Positions 56,868 through 64,000 of a stretch of 64,000 nucleotides of DNA are shown piece after piece. The translations under genes were made by a program, and so were the position numbers. The notes beneath the pieces are model-generated. The model was not told where the DNA came from, did not search any database, and saw only the letters and a list, made by a program, of their open reading frames with translations. The DNA comes from Lutimaribacter_A marinistellae. GTDB taxonomy: Bacteria > Pseudomonadota > Alphaproteobacteria > Rhodobacterales > Rhodobacteraceae. Position 1 is the first letter of the stretch; each line of letters opens with the position of its first letter. The stretch spans positions 372,001-436,000 of the forward strand of contig NZ_JBHRXI010000004.1 of the NCBI RefSeq assembly GCF_042648365.1. The letters are read 5' to 3'.

Positions 56868-57935
56868 ATGCAGAAAATCGCGGTTCTGGGACTGGGCAAG
56901 GTAGGTACATTGGCGGCTGAGCTGCTGCATTCGGCGGGTTTCGAGGTGACAGGGCTCGACAATGCTGCACGTGAGGACGCGCCCGCCTACGCGACCCGCG
57001 TGGTGGACGTGTCGGATGCCAACGCCTTGGGGCGCGAGATGGCGCAGGTGGATGCGGTTTTGTCTTGCCTGCCTTACCATCTGAACGTGGGTGTTGCGAC
57101 AGCGGCCCATGCGGCGGGCATTCATTACTTCGACCTGACCGAGGACGTGCCGACGACCAAGACGATCATCGAACTTTCCAAATCTTCCAAGGGGTTGATG
57201 GCGCCACAGTGTGGGCTGGCACCGGGTTTCGTGGGCATCGTGGGCGCTGATCTGATCGAACGTTTCGACGAATGCAGGTCATGCAAGATGCGTGTCGGTG
57301 CCCTGCCGCAGCACCCGACGGGGTTGATGGGCTACTCGTTCAACTGGTCTCCGGCCGGGGTGGTGAACGAGTATCTGAACGATTGCGAGGTGATCGAGGA
57401 CGGGGTGGTCAAGTGGGTCTCGGCGATGGAGTGGGTCGAGAAACACGTGATCGGCGGGATGGAGCTGGAGGCGTTCACGACCTCGGGCGGCCTGGGCACC
57501 ATGTGCGAGACCTACAAGGGAAAGGTCGCGAATATGGATTATAAAACAATGCGTTACCCCGGTCACGTCAAGCTCATGAACTTCTTTTTCCACGAGTTGC
57601 TGATGCGGGAACGGCGTGACGAGGCCGAGGACATCCTGGTCAACGCAAAGCCCCCGGTGAATGATGACGTGGTCTATGTCCATGTCGCTGCCGAAGGAAA
57701 GATCAACGGAAAACTGGCACGGGAAGAGTTCGTGCGTGCGTATTATCCCATTGAGATCAATGGGAAATCCTATCCTGCAATCGCCTGGACGACGGCAAGC
57801 TCGGTGGTGGGTGTGATCGAGATGGTGCGCGACGGTGCATTGCCCGGACACGGGTTCCTGAAGCAGGAAGATATCCCTCTGGCGGCGCTATTGAACACAC
57901 GCACGGGTGCGTCATTTGCCGGGGGCGCGGTGTGA
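56868..57935 (+). CDS. Saccharopine dehydrogenase family protein, lysine 6-dehydrogenase-like
   Basis: A 355-aa Rossmann-fold oxidoreductase. It begins with the nucleotide-binding KIAVLGLGKVGTLAAELL and continues with the family motifs LSCLPYHLNVGVATAA, HYFDLTEDV, MAPQCGLAPGFVGIVGADLI and TTSGGLGTMCETY. The size and layout match lysine 6-dehydrogenases of marine alphaproteobacteria, which oxidise lysine at the epsilon carbon toward aminoadipate semialdehyde. It is divergent from an Lrp regulator. A different amino acid substrate is possible. Confidence 0.87.
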   Translation: MQKIAVLGLGKVGTLAAELLHSAGFEVTGLDNAAREDAPAYATRVVDVSDANALGREMAQVDAVLSCLPYHLNVGVATAAHAAGIHYFDLTEDVPTTKTIIELSKSSKGLMAPQCGLAPGFVGIVGADLIERFDECRSCKMRVGALPQHPTGLMGYSFNWSPAGVVNEYLNDCEVIEDGVVKWVSAMEWVEKHVIGGMELEAFTTSGGLGTMCETYKGKVANMDYKTMRYPGHVKLMNFFFHELLMRERRDEAEDILVNAKPPVNDDVVYVHVAAEGKINGKLAREEFVRAYYPIEINGKSYPAIAWTTASSVVGVIEMVRDGALPGHGFLKQEDIPLAALLNTRTGASFAGGAV

Positions 57936-57982
57936 CAGTCCGGCAGGGGCCGAGGCGGATTGTACCAGCCAGAACCGGGAAA

Positions 57983-58041
57983 TTGACCGTTTTGTACCCG
58001 GTTTTTCGGGCCGATTGACCGTTTTGTACATCGTTGTACCA
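57983..58041 (+). repeat. Interspersed repeat, copy 2 (32-bp period, GTAC-rich)
   Basis: TTGACCGTTTTGTAC (57983-57997), 17 bp, then TTGACCGTTTTGTAC again (58015-58029) and ATCGTTGTACCA. The layout matches copy 1 at 23458-23516. A further TTGTACCAG lies just upstream at 57960-57968. The spacers differ between loci while the core is kept, as expected of protein-binding sites or a mobile repeat. Confidence 0.7.
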
Positions 58042-58045
58042 GCGC

Positions 58046-58067
58046 GTCCGGGCCACAAGGCCCGGAC
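58046..58067. terminator. Perfect hairpin between convergent lysine dehydrogenase and TRAP genes
   Basis: GTCCGGGCC (58046-58054) and GGCCCGGAC (58059-58067) form a perfect 9-bp stem with an ACAA loop, 12 bp from the TRAP stop. No T tract on either strand; it may stop transcription from both sides weakly. Confidence 0.45.
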
Positions 58068-58079
58068 TGTTGAGCAAGG

Positions 58080-59660
58080 TCACTGCGAGAAGAGGTAGTT
58101 CGGCAGCCATGTCGCGAGGGCGGGGAAACTCGCCAGCAGGATCAGGCCCAGAAGCTGCAGCATGATGAAGGGCATGACCCCTTCGTAGATGTGCCGGGTC
58201 GTGACCGAGGGCGGAGTAACGCCCCGCAGGAAGAACAGGGCGAAGCCGAATGGAGGGGTGAGGAACGAGGTCTGAAGGTTGACCGCGATCATCACGCCCA
58301 GCCAGACCGGATCGGCGCCAAGCATGATCAGCGCCGGGCCGACGATGGGCACGAGGATGAAGATGATCTCGAGGAAGTCGAGGAAGAAGCCCATCACGAA
58401 CATCAGCGCCATGACGAAGATCATCGCTCCGGTCAGCCCGCCCGGCAGGCTTTCGAGAAGGTGATGCACCGTCTCTTCGCCGCCCAGCCCGCGGAAGGTG
58501 AGCGAAAACAGGCTGGCCCCCACGAGAATGGCAAAGATCATGGCGGTCACGCGGCCGGTATCCTCCATCGCGTAGCGCAGAGTACCGCTGGACAGAAGGA
58601 TGGCGCAGGACATCAGGACCGCGATGGCAACGAGTGCCAGCAACGCGAAGGACGCCCACATCGCGATGGTTTCCGAGGTGGTGAAGGTTTCGCGCATCAG
58701 CAACAGGTGGAAGAAGTGGTTTATCACCATGAGCGCGATTGCCGCCGCAAGCCCGCCAAGCAGCCAGGGCGCGCGATCGGGCCGGGCGCGCAGCGCGGCG
58801 AGGAGCATGGCGCCCACCGCGCCGACGCCTGCGGCCTCGGTCGGGGTTGCGATGCCGCCGAGAATGGAACCGAGCACCGCGACGATCAGGGCCGACGGCG
58901 CAAGCAGACCATTCACGAGCACCCGGATCTTTTCGCTGCGATCGAGCGGCGCGTCCGCGGCGCCCTCGACCCGGACAGGTGCCCGGTCGGGCCGCAGTCC
59001 GGCAAGTACGATGATGTAGATCGCATAGAGCGCCACCAACATCAGGCCGGGGAAGAGAGAACCGGCAAACAAATCGCCAACGCCCACCGATTTCCCGGCG
59101 AAATTGCCCATCTTGAGGTTCGCCTGCTGGTTCGCATAGGTCAGCACATCCCCCAGAAAGACCAGCACGATCGAGGGCGGGATGACCTGCCCCAGCGTGC
59201 CCGAGGCGCAGATCGTGCCGGTGGCGAGCCGCGGGTCGTATCCCGAGCGCAGCATGACCGGCAGGGCGATGAGGCCCATCGTGACCACGGTCGCGCCAAC
59301 GATCCCGGTAGAGGCGGCCATCAGCATGCCGACCATGACCACCGACAGGGCCAGCCCGCCGCGCATCCCGCGGAACAGGCGCGCCATCGAGGTCAGCAGA
59401 TCCTCGGCCACCTTGGATTTTTCGAGCACCAGCCCCATGAAGATGAACAGCGGAGCGGCGATCAGCACCTCGTTCGACATGATGCCGAACACGCGTTGCG
59501 GCAGGAAATTGAGCTGTCGGAACTGGAACTGTCCCAGCATGTCGCCCAGCGTGGCGAAGATCAGCGCCACCCCGGCCAGCGTGAAGGCCACCGGAAACCC
59601 GGCCAGGATGGTGATGCAGACGGCGAGGAACAGCCAGAGTTCAAGGTATTCGACGAACAT
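58080..59660 (-). CDS. TRAP transporter large permease (DctM family)
   Basis: A 526-aa inner-membrane protein with about thirteen hydrophobic segments, carrying TRAP-M motifs: PLFIFMGLVLEKSKVAEDLL, MLMAASTGIVGATVVTMGLIALPVML, GTICASGTLGQVIPPSIVLV, and late NLQTSFLTPPFGFALFFLRGV. It is longer than the minimal DctM because of an insertion with two extra helices in the middle (about residues 255-340). It forms the Na+-driven transport channel with the small subunit, whose gene is 3 bp upstream. Confidence 0.94.
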   Translation of the reverse strand: MFVEYLELWLFLAVCITILAGFPVAFTLAGVALIFATLGDMLGQFQFRQLNFLPQRVFGIMSNEVLIAAPLFIFMGLVLEKSKVAEDLLTSMARLFRGMRGGLALSVVMVGMLMAASTGIVGATVVTMGLIALPVMLRSGYDPRLATGTICASGTLGQVIPPSIVLVFLGDVLTYANQQANLKMGNFAGKSVGVGDLFAGSLFPGLMLVALYAIYIIVLAGLRPDRAPVRVEGAADAPLDRSEKIRVLVNGLLAPSALIVAVLGSILGGIATPTEAAGVGAVGAMLLAALRARPDRAPWLLGGLAAAIALMVINHFFHLLLMRETFTTSETIAMWASFALLALVAIAVLMSCAILLSSGTLRYAMEDTGRVTAMIFAILVGASLFSLTFRGLGGEETVHHLLESLPGGLTGAMIFVMALMFVMGFFLDFLEIIFILVPIVGPALIMLGADPVWLGVMIAVNLQTSFLTPPFGFALFFLRGVTPPSVTTRHIYEGVMPFIMLQLLGLILLASFPALATWLPNYLFSQ

Positions 59661-59663
59661 GTA

Positions 59664-60206
59664 TCAGATCTCGTCCGGGTGCAGCGGAGCGTCCGGATCA
59701 TGTCCCAGAACGGCAATCCGGAGGTTTTTCAGAAGGAAGGACACGGCCTGGAAGGCCAGCAGCGCCACGAAGACGAGCATGAAGGTCTTGAGCACGTAGA
59801 GATAGTCGAGCCCGGCGACCTCGTTCGAGGTTTCGCGCAGCTTCCAGGACCGCTCGACATAGGGGATCGAGCGGGACCAGAGCACCCAGAGCATCGGCGC
59901 CAGCAGAAAGACAGTCCCCGCGATATTCACCAGCGCCCTGCCCCGCGGCCGCATCGCGCCATAGAAGATATCGACGCGCACATGCTGATCGCGCATCAGC
60001 GCCCAGCCCGCCAGCGCCGTCATCGAGATGGCAAAGGCGTAGAGCACGGATTCATAAAGCGCGATGATCGAGATGCCGAAGACATAGCGCATGACCACGT
60101 TGGCGAAGGTCATGAGAACCATGTAAAGCACCAGCCACGAGATCAGTTTGCCGAAAAGCTCGGTTATCCGGTCGATGACCGAGATGACCTTGTCGAGTGC
60201 CTGCAA
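59664..60206 (-). CDS. TRAP transporter small permease (DctQ family)
   Basis: A 180-aa protein with four hydrophobic helices; the DctQ family motif ALAGWALMRDQHVRVDIFYG is clear. The best start is a TTG at 60206 with GGAG upstream; no ATG fits the conserved N-terminus (ALDKVISVIDRITELF). It lies 59 bp after the binding-protein gene. Confidence 0.9.
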   Translation of the reverse strand: MQALDKVISVIDRITELFGKLISWLVLYMVLMTFANVVMRYVFGISIIALYESVLYAFAISMTALAGWALMRDQHVRVDIFYGAMRPRGRALVNIAGTVFLLAPMLWVLWSRSIPYVERSWKLRETSNEVAGLDYLYVLKTFMLVFVALLAFQAVSFLLKNLRIAVLGHDPDAPLHPDEI

Positions 60207-60265
60207 GGGTCTACTCCGGAACTTTGGGTGGGTCCGGCGCGCGGGGTGCGCGCCGGGGTACAGGG

Positions 60266-61372
60266 TCAGGCTCCGGCTTCGAACGCCATCTTGCGGGCCT
60301 TGTAGAGCGGGTAGTCGACGAGGGCCGAATACTGCATGGCCTCGTCGCGATAGGCCTTCCAGCTTGCATAGATCTCGGCCGCGTAATCGTCGGACTCGGC
60401 CAGTTCGGCAACGACCTCCTGCGCGGTCTTGGCGAGCGCCAGAACGACATCGTCGGGATAGCCGCGCACCTCGACACCGTGTTCGGTGCGCAGGGTCTCC
60501 ATCGCCTTCGCGTTGTAGTAGGGCCATTCGCCGATATTGATCGAGTTGGCCGACTTGGCCGCGTGTTCCATGATCTTCTTTTCGTGGTCGCTGAACTCGT
60601 CCCAGAGGTCGGCATTGAGGCCGATCTCGCCGGCGCTGTTCACCTCCTGCCAGCCGGGGGTGTAGTAGTACTTGGCGTATTGGTGGAAGCCGTTGGCGCT
60701 GTCCAGCCAGGCGCAGCACAGTTCGGTCGCGTCGATGGCGCCCGATTGCAGCGAGGTGAAGATCTCTTGCGGGGGGATCATCACGGCGCTGGCGCCGACG
60801 CGGCGCATGACCTCGCCCGCGATGCCCGAAGAGCGCATCTTGATGCCCTGGAAGTCGTCGAGGCTGTTGATTTCCTCGTTGAACCAGCCGGCCATCTGGG
60901 TGCCGGTGTGCCCGCAGGTGAAGGCCTTGAGGTTCAGCAGGTCGCGATAGGCCTTGTCCTGAAGCTCTTGCCCGCCGCCGTGATACATCCAGGCGCAGTG
61001 CTCCATGGCGTTGAGGCCAAAGGGTACGAGACCGAAGAAGGTTGCGGCCTGCCACTTGCCCGCAAGGAACATGGGCGAGGCGTGATAGGCGTCGGCAGTA
61101 CCCTGGCCGACGGCGTCGAACACCTCGAACGCGCCGACGAGTTCGCCTGCGGCGTTGACCTTGACGGTGATGTTGCCGTCGCTCAGCTCTTCGACGGCCT
61201 TGCCCCAGTTATAGGCGATGGAGGCGAGGCCCGGAAAGTTGTGCGGCCATGCCATGACCATGGTCAGCTGGCGTTTTCCCTGCGCGATGGCCGGGGCCGC
61301 GAGGGTTGCCGCAGTTGCGCCAAGCCCGGCGACGGCGGTGTTGCGAAAGAATGTTCTGCGATTGAGTGTCAT
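60266..61372 (-). CDS. TRAP transporter substrate-binding protein, TakP-like
   Basis: A 368-aa DctP-family binding protein exported by the Tat route (NRRTFFRN, R5-R6, then an Ala-rich core and AIAQ). Motifs include AGELVGAFEVFDAVGQGTADAYH, GNTG-like CGHTGTQMAGWFNEEI, GIKMRSSGIAGEVMRRVGA and AIDATELC. These resemble TakP, the 2-oxo acid binder of Rhodobacter sphaeroides, so a 2-oxo or hydroxy acid is the best guess. First gene of the TRAP operon. Confidence 0.92.
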   Translation of the reverse strand: MTLNRRTFFRNTAVAGLGATAATLAAPAIAQGKRQLTMVMAWPHNFPGLASIAYNWGKAVEELSDGNITVKVNAAGELVGAFEVFDAVGQGTADAYHASPMFLAGKWQAATFFGLVPFGLNAMEHCAWMYHGGGQELQDKAYRDLLNLKAFTCGHTGTQMAGWFNEEINSLDDFQGIKMRSSGIAGEVMRRVGASAVMIPPQEIFTSLQSGAIDATELCCAWLDSANGFHQYAKYYYTPGWQEVNSAGEIGLNADLWDEFSDHEKKIMEHAAKSANSINIGEWPYYNAKAMETLRTEHGVEVRGYPDDVVLALAKTAQEVVAELAESDDYAAEIYASWKAYRDEAMQYSALVDYPLYKARKMAFEAGA

Positions 61373-61591
61373 GTTTTCCTCCCTGGTGCGCGACCCGGCG
61401 GGTCGCCGTTCGTCTCGGCGTCGGACCCTGGGTCGGATCAGCCAAACAAACACCTGTTCAAATTGACGGCAAACCTGTATTCTCGCAACACCAAAAAACG
61501 TTTCGGCCGGAAAAACCCGTTTCCGGACGGCAGAGAACCCGGTTTGGCGCCGGGCCCTTTTCGTATGGCCGAACAACGCGAGGAGATCACC

Positions 61592-62365
61592 ATGGCACCG
61601 CTCGACAGCGCCGAATCCACCCCGCCCGCAGGCATGACCGCAGAGGAATGGCGGACCCGTGTAGACCTTGCCGCCGCCTATCGCCTGATCGTGCATTTCG
61701 GGATGGATGACCTGATCTATAACCACATCTCGGCGCGCGTTCCCGGGCCGGAGGAGCATTTCCTGCTCAACCCGTTCGGCCTGCTCTACGAGGAGGTGAC
61801 GGCATCGAACCTGGTCAAGGTCGATCTGGACGGCAATATCGTGTCGGAAGGTGCGGACCCGATCAACCCGGCGGGATTCGTCATCCATTCCTGCGTGCAT
61901 CGCGAGCGGCATGACCTGACCTGCATCATCCACACGCATACGACCGCCGGTGTCGGCGTATCCGCGCAGGAAGGCGGGCTGTTACCAATCAGCCAGACCG
62001 GGCTGCTGTACAAGGACCTGATCGGGTACCACGAATTCGAGGGCTTGGCGCTGAACCTCGAAGAACAAAAGCGCCTGCTGGCCGATCTGGGGCAGGACAA
62101 GCAATTGCTGATTCTGCGCAATCACGGGCTGCTGGCCTGTGGCCGGTCGATCGCGGAGGCGTTCATCATGATGTTCTACCTTGAGCAAGCCTGCCGCATC
62201 CAGATCGCCGCGCAGGCGGGCGGTGCGCTGCACACGCCACCCAAAGAAGTGCAGGACCTGACGCATAAACAGGCCATGTCGGGGCTGGGTGCGGAGCTGG
62301 GTACGCGGGAATTCGCGGCGCTCAAACGGAGATTGGACCGGATGGGCGCCGATTACGCGCGCTGA
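61592..62365 (+). CDS. Class II aldolase/adducin family protein
   Basis: A 257-aa zinc aldolase-fold protein. Metal-site motifs are IHTHTTAGVGVSAQ, with two His, and LRNHGLLACG; DDLIYNHISARVPG is also typical. Members include fuculose-phosphate aldolase and ribulose-5-phosphate epimerase-like enzymes, but this subgroup, common in proteobacteria, lacks a firm substrate. The ATG at 61592 follows GAGGAG; another ATG lies 27 nt upstream. It is divergent from the TRAP operon across 219 bp, so transported acid and aldolase may be linked. Confidence 0.88.
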   Translation: MAPLDSAESTPPAGMTAEEWRTRVDLAAAYRLIVHFGMDDLIYNHISARVPGPEEHFLLNPFGLLYEEVTASNLVKVDLDGNIVSEGADPINPAGFVIHSCVHRERHDLTCIIHTHTTAGVGVSAQEGGLLPISQTGLLYKDLIGYHEFEGLALNLEEQKRLLADLGQDKQLLILRNHGLLACGRSIAEAFIMMFYLEQACRIQIAAQAGGALHTPPKEVQDLTHKQAMSGLGAELGTREFAALKRRLDRMGADYAR

Positions 62366-62366
62366 T

Positions 62367-63305
62367 TCAAGAGGCCCCGCGCAAGTGGGGCTTCAACAGG
62401 GCGTAGCAGGTTTCGTGGATCGGCACGGACACATCGGCCTGCCGCGCGGCGTGGATCAGCCAGCCGACGGTGCTGCCGAGTTCCAGCGGACGGCCGCGTT
62501 CGAGATCGTCGAGCATCGAGGCGCGGGTGCGTGGGTCAGCGGTATGGCGGCTGAACTCCATGTTCTTTGCAACCAGGTCATTGGGCAAAGCGACGCCATG
62601 AGCGCGGCCGGTGGCGGCGACCTCTTCCATCGCGGCCTCGTATAGGGCCGAGGTTTCGAGGCAACCGATCCACCCGCCAAGCGGCAGGCGGGTCAGCGCG
62701 CTGACCATGTGAAAGGCGGTCAGCATCGTGAACTTGGCCCAGATGGCGGGCATGGGATCTGCCGCAACCTCCATCACGAGCCCACCCTTGGTGCCCAGCG
62801 CGGCGAGGGCGTCGATATGGGGCGAGGCGGCCCCGGCGGTCCGCGGCCCGTAGACGAACCGCCGGACCGGGCCGGTCAGCCGCACCTGCCCCGGCGCGGT
62901 GACCGAGGCGGGAACATAGGTCACACCGGCGAGGACGCGGTCGGCACCGAAGGCGCCTGTCAGGCGTTCGAGCCCGTCGAGACCGTTCTGAAAGCCGAGC
63001 ACGCGGCTGTCAGGCCCCATCATCGCGCGAATCGCGGGGATCACGGCATCCGTGTCCTGCCCCTTTACCGTAACCAGGATCAGATCGGCCGTGCCCAGCG
63101 CCTGCGGATCGTCGCTGATCCGGTCGGGCGTGGCGTGCAGGGATCCATCATCTGTGGTGACGGTGATGCCCCGATCCCGCCATGCCGCGAGCGTGTCGCC
63201 ACGGGCCAGCACGCGCAGCTCTGCCCCTGACGCCCCGAGATGGGCGGCAAGTACCCCGCCAATGGCCCCTGCCCCGACGATGGCGACCGAGAGCGGCGCG
63301 CTCAT
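62367..63305 (-). CDS. Ketopantoate reductase family protein (ApbA/PanE)
   Basis: A 312-aa NADP-dependent 2-oxo acid reductase fold. The nucleotide loop is VAIVGAGAIGGVLAAHL, with the family's LILVTVKGQDT, GFQNGLDG and the catalytic-Lys region IWAKFTMLTAF. Several paralogues of panE act on other 2-oxo acids, and its pairing with an acyl-CoA synthetase and a TRAP transporter argues for catabolism rather than pantothenate synthesis. It overlaps the synthetase stop (ATGA) and is convergent with the aldolase (1-bp gap). Confidence 0.86.
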   Translation of the reverse strand: MSAPLSVAIVGAGAIGGVLAAHLGASGAELRVLARGDTLAAWRDRGITVTTDDGSLHATPDRISDDPQALGTADLILVTVKGQDTDAVIPAIRAMMGPDSRVLGFQNGLDGLERLTGAFGADRVLAGVTYVPASVTAPGQVRLTGPVRRFVYGPRTAGAASPHIDALAALGTKGGLVMEVAADPMPAIWAKFTMLTAFHMVSALTRLPLGGWIGCLETSALYEAAMEEVAATGRAHGVALPNDLVAKNMEFSRHTADPRTRASMLDDLERGRPLELGSTVGWLIHAARQADVSVPIHETCYALLKPHLRGAS

Positions 63306-64000
63306 TGCGCGGCGTCCTGTTCGGCCCAATAAGGATCGCGCAGCAGGCGTTTCATCACCTTGCCAAGCGCGTTGCGGGGAAATTCCTCGCGCAGCTCCAC
63401 CGCGACGAGGCGCTGCGTCTTGGCAAGGCGTTCATTGGCCCAGTCGCGCAGCGCGTCGCAATCGATGGCGGTGGCGTCGCGCGGTATGACGAGGGCAAGG
63501 CAGCTTTCGCCCCACTTGTCATGCGGTACGCCGATCACCGTCACGTCGAACACGTCCGCGTGCTGGGCGACGACCGCCTCGACATCGGTGGGGAAGACGT
63601 TGAAACCGCCCGAGATGATCATGTCCTTTTTCCGGTCGACGATGCAGAGGAACCCGTCCTCGTCGATCATGCCGATGTCGCCCGACCGCAGGAAGGTGCG
63701 GCCGCGCTCGTCGCGCCAGATCAGCTCGGCCGTGGCGTCGGGGCGTTTGTGGTAGCATTTCATGATCCCCGCACCGTAGCCCGCGATCTCGCCCGGGGTG
63801 CCGGGCGGGCATTCGTTGCCGTCATCGTCGAGGATGCGCACTTCGAACCCAAGAACGGGCGTGCCGACGGTTGCGAACTTGTCGGCGTGCTGGTGCGGTT
63901 TCAGCATCGAGGCGAACCCCTCGGAATAGCCGTAAAGCTCGTAGAGGCCGGGCGAGATCTGCTCGATGATGCGCGCCTTCATGTCCCGGCGCAACGACGA
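63302..64000 (-). CDS. Class I acyl-CoA synthetase (AMP-binding), C-terminal part, cut by window edge
   Basis: The last 232 residues or so of an adenylate-forming acyl-CoA ligase; the gene continues past the right edge. Visible are the ATP motif LYGYSEG, the hinge region RSGDIGMIDEDGFLCIVDRKKDMIISGG, FNVFPTDVEAVVAQHADV and the adenylation Lys in NALGKVMKRLL. It is co-transcribed with the ketopantoate reductase family gene downstream. The acid substrate is unknown. Confidence 0.9.
   Translation of the reverse strand, partial: SSLRRDMKARIIEQISPGLYELYGYSEGFASMLKPHQHADKFATVGTPVLGFEVRILDDDGNECPPGTPGEIAGYGAGIMKCYHKRPDATAELIWRDERGRTFLRSGDIGMIDEDGFLCIVDRKKDMIISGGFNVFPTDVEAVVAQHADVFDVTVIGVPHDKWGESCLALVIPRDATAIDCDALRDWANERLAKTQRLVAVELREEFPRNALGKVMKRLLRDPYWAEQDAAQ

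Noticed and set aside
62370..62396. Hairpin AGGCCCC/GGGGCTT at the aldolase/ketopantoate reductase junction as a terminator
   Set aside because: It lies inside the 3' coding end of the reductase gene and lacks a T tract on both strands, so the evidence is too weak to list.

Overview
The window looks like chromosomal DNA of a high-GC alphaproteobacterium of the Rhodobacteraceae, most probably the Roseobacter group. The clearest signs are the regB / senC-regA redox-regulation locus (5567-8305), the PAS-tsaE-amgK-murU-addB-addA-trxA block (8366-18742), the monomeric NADP isocitrate dehydrogenase (27874-30090), and the density of ABC peptide, TRAP and BCCT transporters. No rRNA, tRNA, CRISPR array, prophage or plasmid origin was found. 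The organism call is inferred from gene content.

Layout. 1-4330: a DUF2853 protein, a small acidic secreted protein, an outer-membrane protein whose signal peptide is out of frame, S-adenosylhomocysteinase and an HD hydrolase. 4346-8305: a GT61 glycosyltransferase and the RegA/Sco/RegB group. 8366-18742: a PAS protein, tRNA modification (TsaE), cell-wall sugar recycling (AmgK, MurU), recombination (AddAB) and thioredoxin. 18860-20714: a lower-GC scar where a truncated zinc-ribbon transposase-like gene cuts off the C-terminus of a porin gene. 20798-23212: a periplasmic M19 dipeptidase divergent from an AraC regulator. 23540-30090: a BCCT transporter with an overlapping 30-codon membrane ORF, Tex, and isocitrate dehydrogenase.

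30389-39164 is one operon: GntR regulator, five-gene peptide ABC transporter, gamma-glutamyltranspeptidase and a DUF1028 protein. It fits uptake and hydrolysis of gamma-glutamyl peptides such as glutathione. 39213-41403 carries a CBS protein divergent from a 61-aa membrane protein, apbE and nqrM; the last two are maturation factors of the Na+-pumping NADH:quinone reductase, whose structural genes are not here.

The most interesting part is 41492-56306. A tightly overlapping minus-strand operon of twelve genes runs from a VOC protein through a peptide-type ABC transporter with two binding proteins (one without a signal peptide) to two TrzN/AtzA-type amidohydrolases, an Asp/Glu/hydantoin-type racemase, a DapA-like protein and an SDR. 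Upstream lie a GntR-FCD regulator and a divergent hydantoinase/dihydropyrimidinase. The same perfect palindrome, TGGTATACCA, sits on the operon promoter and in the regulator/hydantoinase intergenic region, so the whole set looks like one regulon for uptake and ring-opening of an unknown N-heterocyclic or cyclic-amide compound. Three of its enzymes have altered catalytic motifs.

56313-64000: an Lrp/AsnC regulator divergent from a lysine-6-dehydrogenase-like enzyme; a TakP-like TRAP transporter; a class II aldolase; a ketopantoate-reductase family protein; and the C-terminal part of an acyl-CoA synthetase that runs off the window. Two convergent intergenic gaps 34 kb apart (23458-23516 and 57983-58041) share an unexplained repeat with a 32-bp period.
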